A stretch of DNA of 64,000 nucleotides. Origin: Galaxea fascicularis. Taxonomy: Eukaryota > Cnidaria > Anthozoa > Scleractinia > Euphylliidae. Made by a program: the position numbers and the translations under genes. Each line of letters opens with the position of its first letter. Position 1 is the stretch's first letter. Under the pieces are notes generated by a model. It saw nothing but the letters and a program-made list of their open reading frames with translations. It searched no databases and was not told the DNA's origin. Below, piece after piece: positions 63,613 to 64,000 of this stretch. Location of the stretch: contig OX419341.1 of NCBI GenBank assembly GCA_948470475.1, positions 9,966,801 through 10,030,800 of the forward strand, read 5' to 3'.

Positions 63613-64000
63613 GTATGTATCAGCTTTCGTATGTAGTGGCATTCTTCTTTAAGAAAAAGAAACTGAGAACACACATTCAATAACAGAAACAGCTTTTGTT
63701 TCAGTGGCAGGAATAACAGATTTTCAGCTAAATTCAGTAATTCCTTGAGGTCGTTCTTTAAGATTTGATTTGGACTAAATATTATTTATAATTTTTAACA
63801 AAATGCAAAGGCAGGTAAAGTTGAGCTGAAACTGTTGGTGAAAAGCTAGCAATTATCACAAACTTTCATTCATGAAATATTATAAAATGAGCATTCTGCT
63901 GCACGTTGATAGTAATGGTTGTGATCTCTGTGATCATGTTGATTTCAGTACTCAAGGAAGCTGCTACTTCATTATATTTTATGTACACACTGTCTTTGTG
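63613..64000 (+). other. NXF1 intron 13, to window end
   Basis: Begins GTATGT. The next expected residues (start of the NTF2-like domain after LQQ) were not found, so the following exon lies outside. Confidence 0.5.

Noticed and set aside
63950..64000. Possible NXF1 exon after TTGATTTCAG
   Set aside because: In phase it reads HTQGSCYFIIF, unlike the expected start of the NTF2-like domain. Not accepted.

Overview
The window is eukaryotic, from an intron-rich animal genome. Its repeats point to an anthozoan cnidarian, most likely a stony coral: a tRNA-derived SINE with a CTCCGGGTACTCCGG-type body, hairpin units edged by TTAACCCTTTAACTCCC, Penelope-like ends with hammerhead-like cores, and many small foldback elements. 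The organism call is an inference; the gene calls do not depend on it.

Three host genes are present. (1) Bases 1-34494, + strand: the 3' part of a liprin-beta gene (PPFIBP family). Twenty exons join in phase into 702 residues, from coiled coil through three SAM domains to a stop. (2) Bases 40421-43856, - strand: a complete four-exon V-ATPase proteolipid subunit c gene (ATP6V0C), 154 residues, with a 25-base microexon. (3) Bases 44292-63612, + strand: the 5' part of NXF1 (the mRNA exporter TAP). Thirteen exons run from the arginine-glycine-rich N-terminus through the psi-RRM and leucine-rich repeats to the start of the NTF2-like domain; the gene continues past the window. Genes 2 and 3 diverge from a 435-base shared promoter carrying a CLEAR-like E-box.

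The introns are crowded with mobile DNA. The most striking element is a 10,054-bp Tc1/mariner-type transposon at 14107-24160. It has terminal inverted repeats beginning CAGTACCGCTC and a TA target duplication. It encodes an apparently intact DD34E transposase split by two introns on the - strand. It also carries cargo on the + strand: a three-exon F-box/leucine-rich protein and a repeat-rich BEN-domain protein. Such a large Tc1/mariner element with spliced, host-like cargo is the best candidate here for an undescribed system. A complete PIF/Harbinger transposon (7800-10613, TTA duplication) carries an intact HARBI1-like nuclease, but its Myb/SANT-like partner has one nonsense codon.

Other elements include a truncated Penelope-like element with a GIY-YIG domain between inverted terminal copies that hold hammerhead-like cores (about 3290-4140). 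There is also a decayed LINE (about 59885-61400), at least three tRNA-derived SINE families, a mariner-like MITE (40864-41417), many inverted-repeat elements, and two tandem arrays in NXF1 intron 3.

All exon limits were read by eye from GT/AG signals, reading phase and family similarity. No database search was run.
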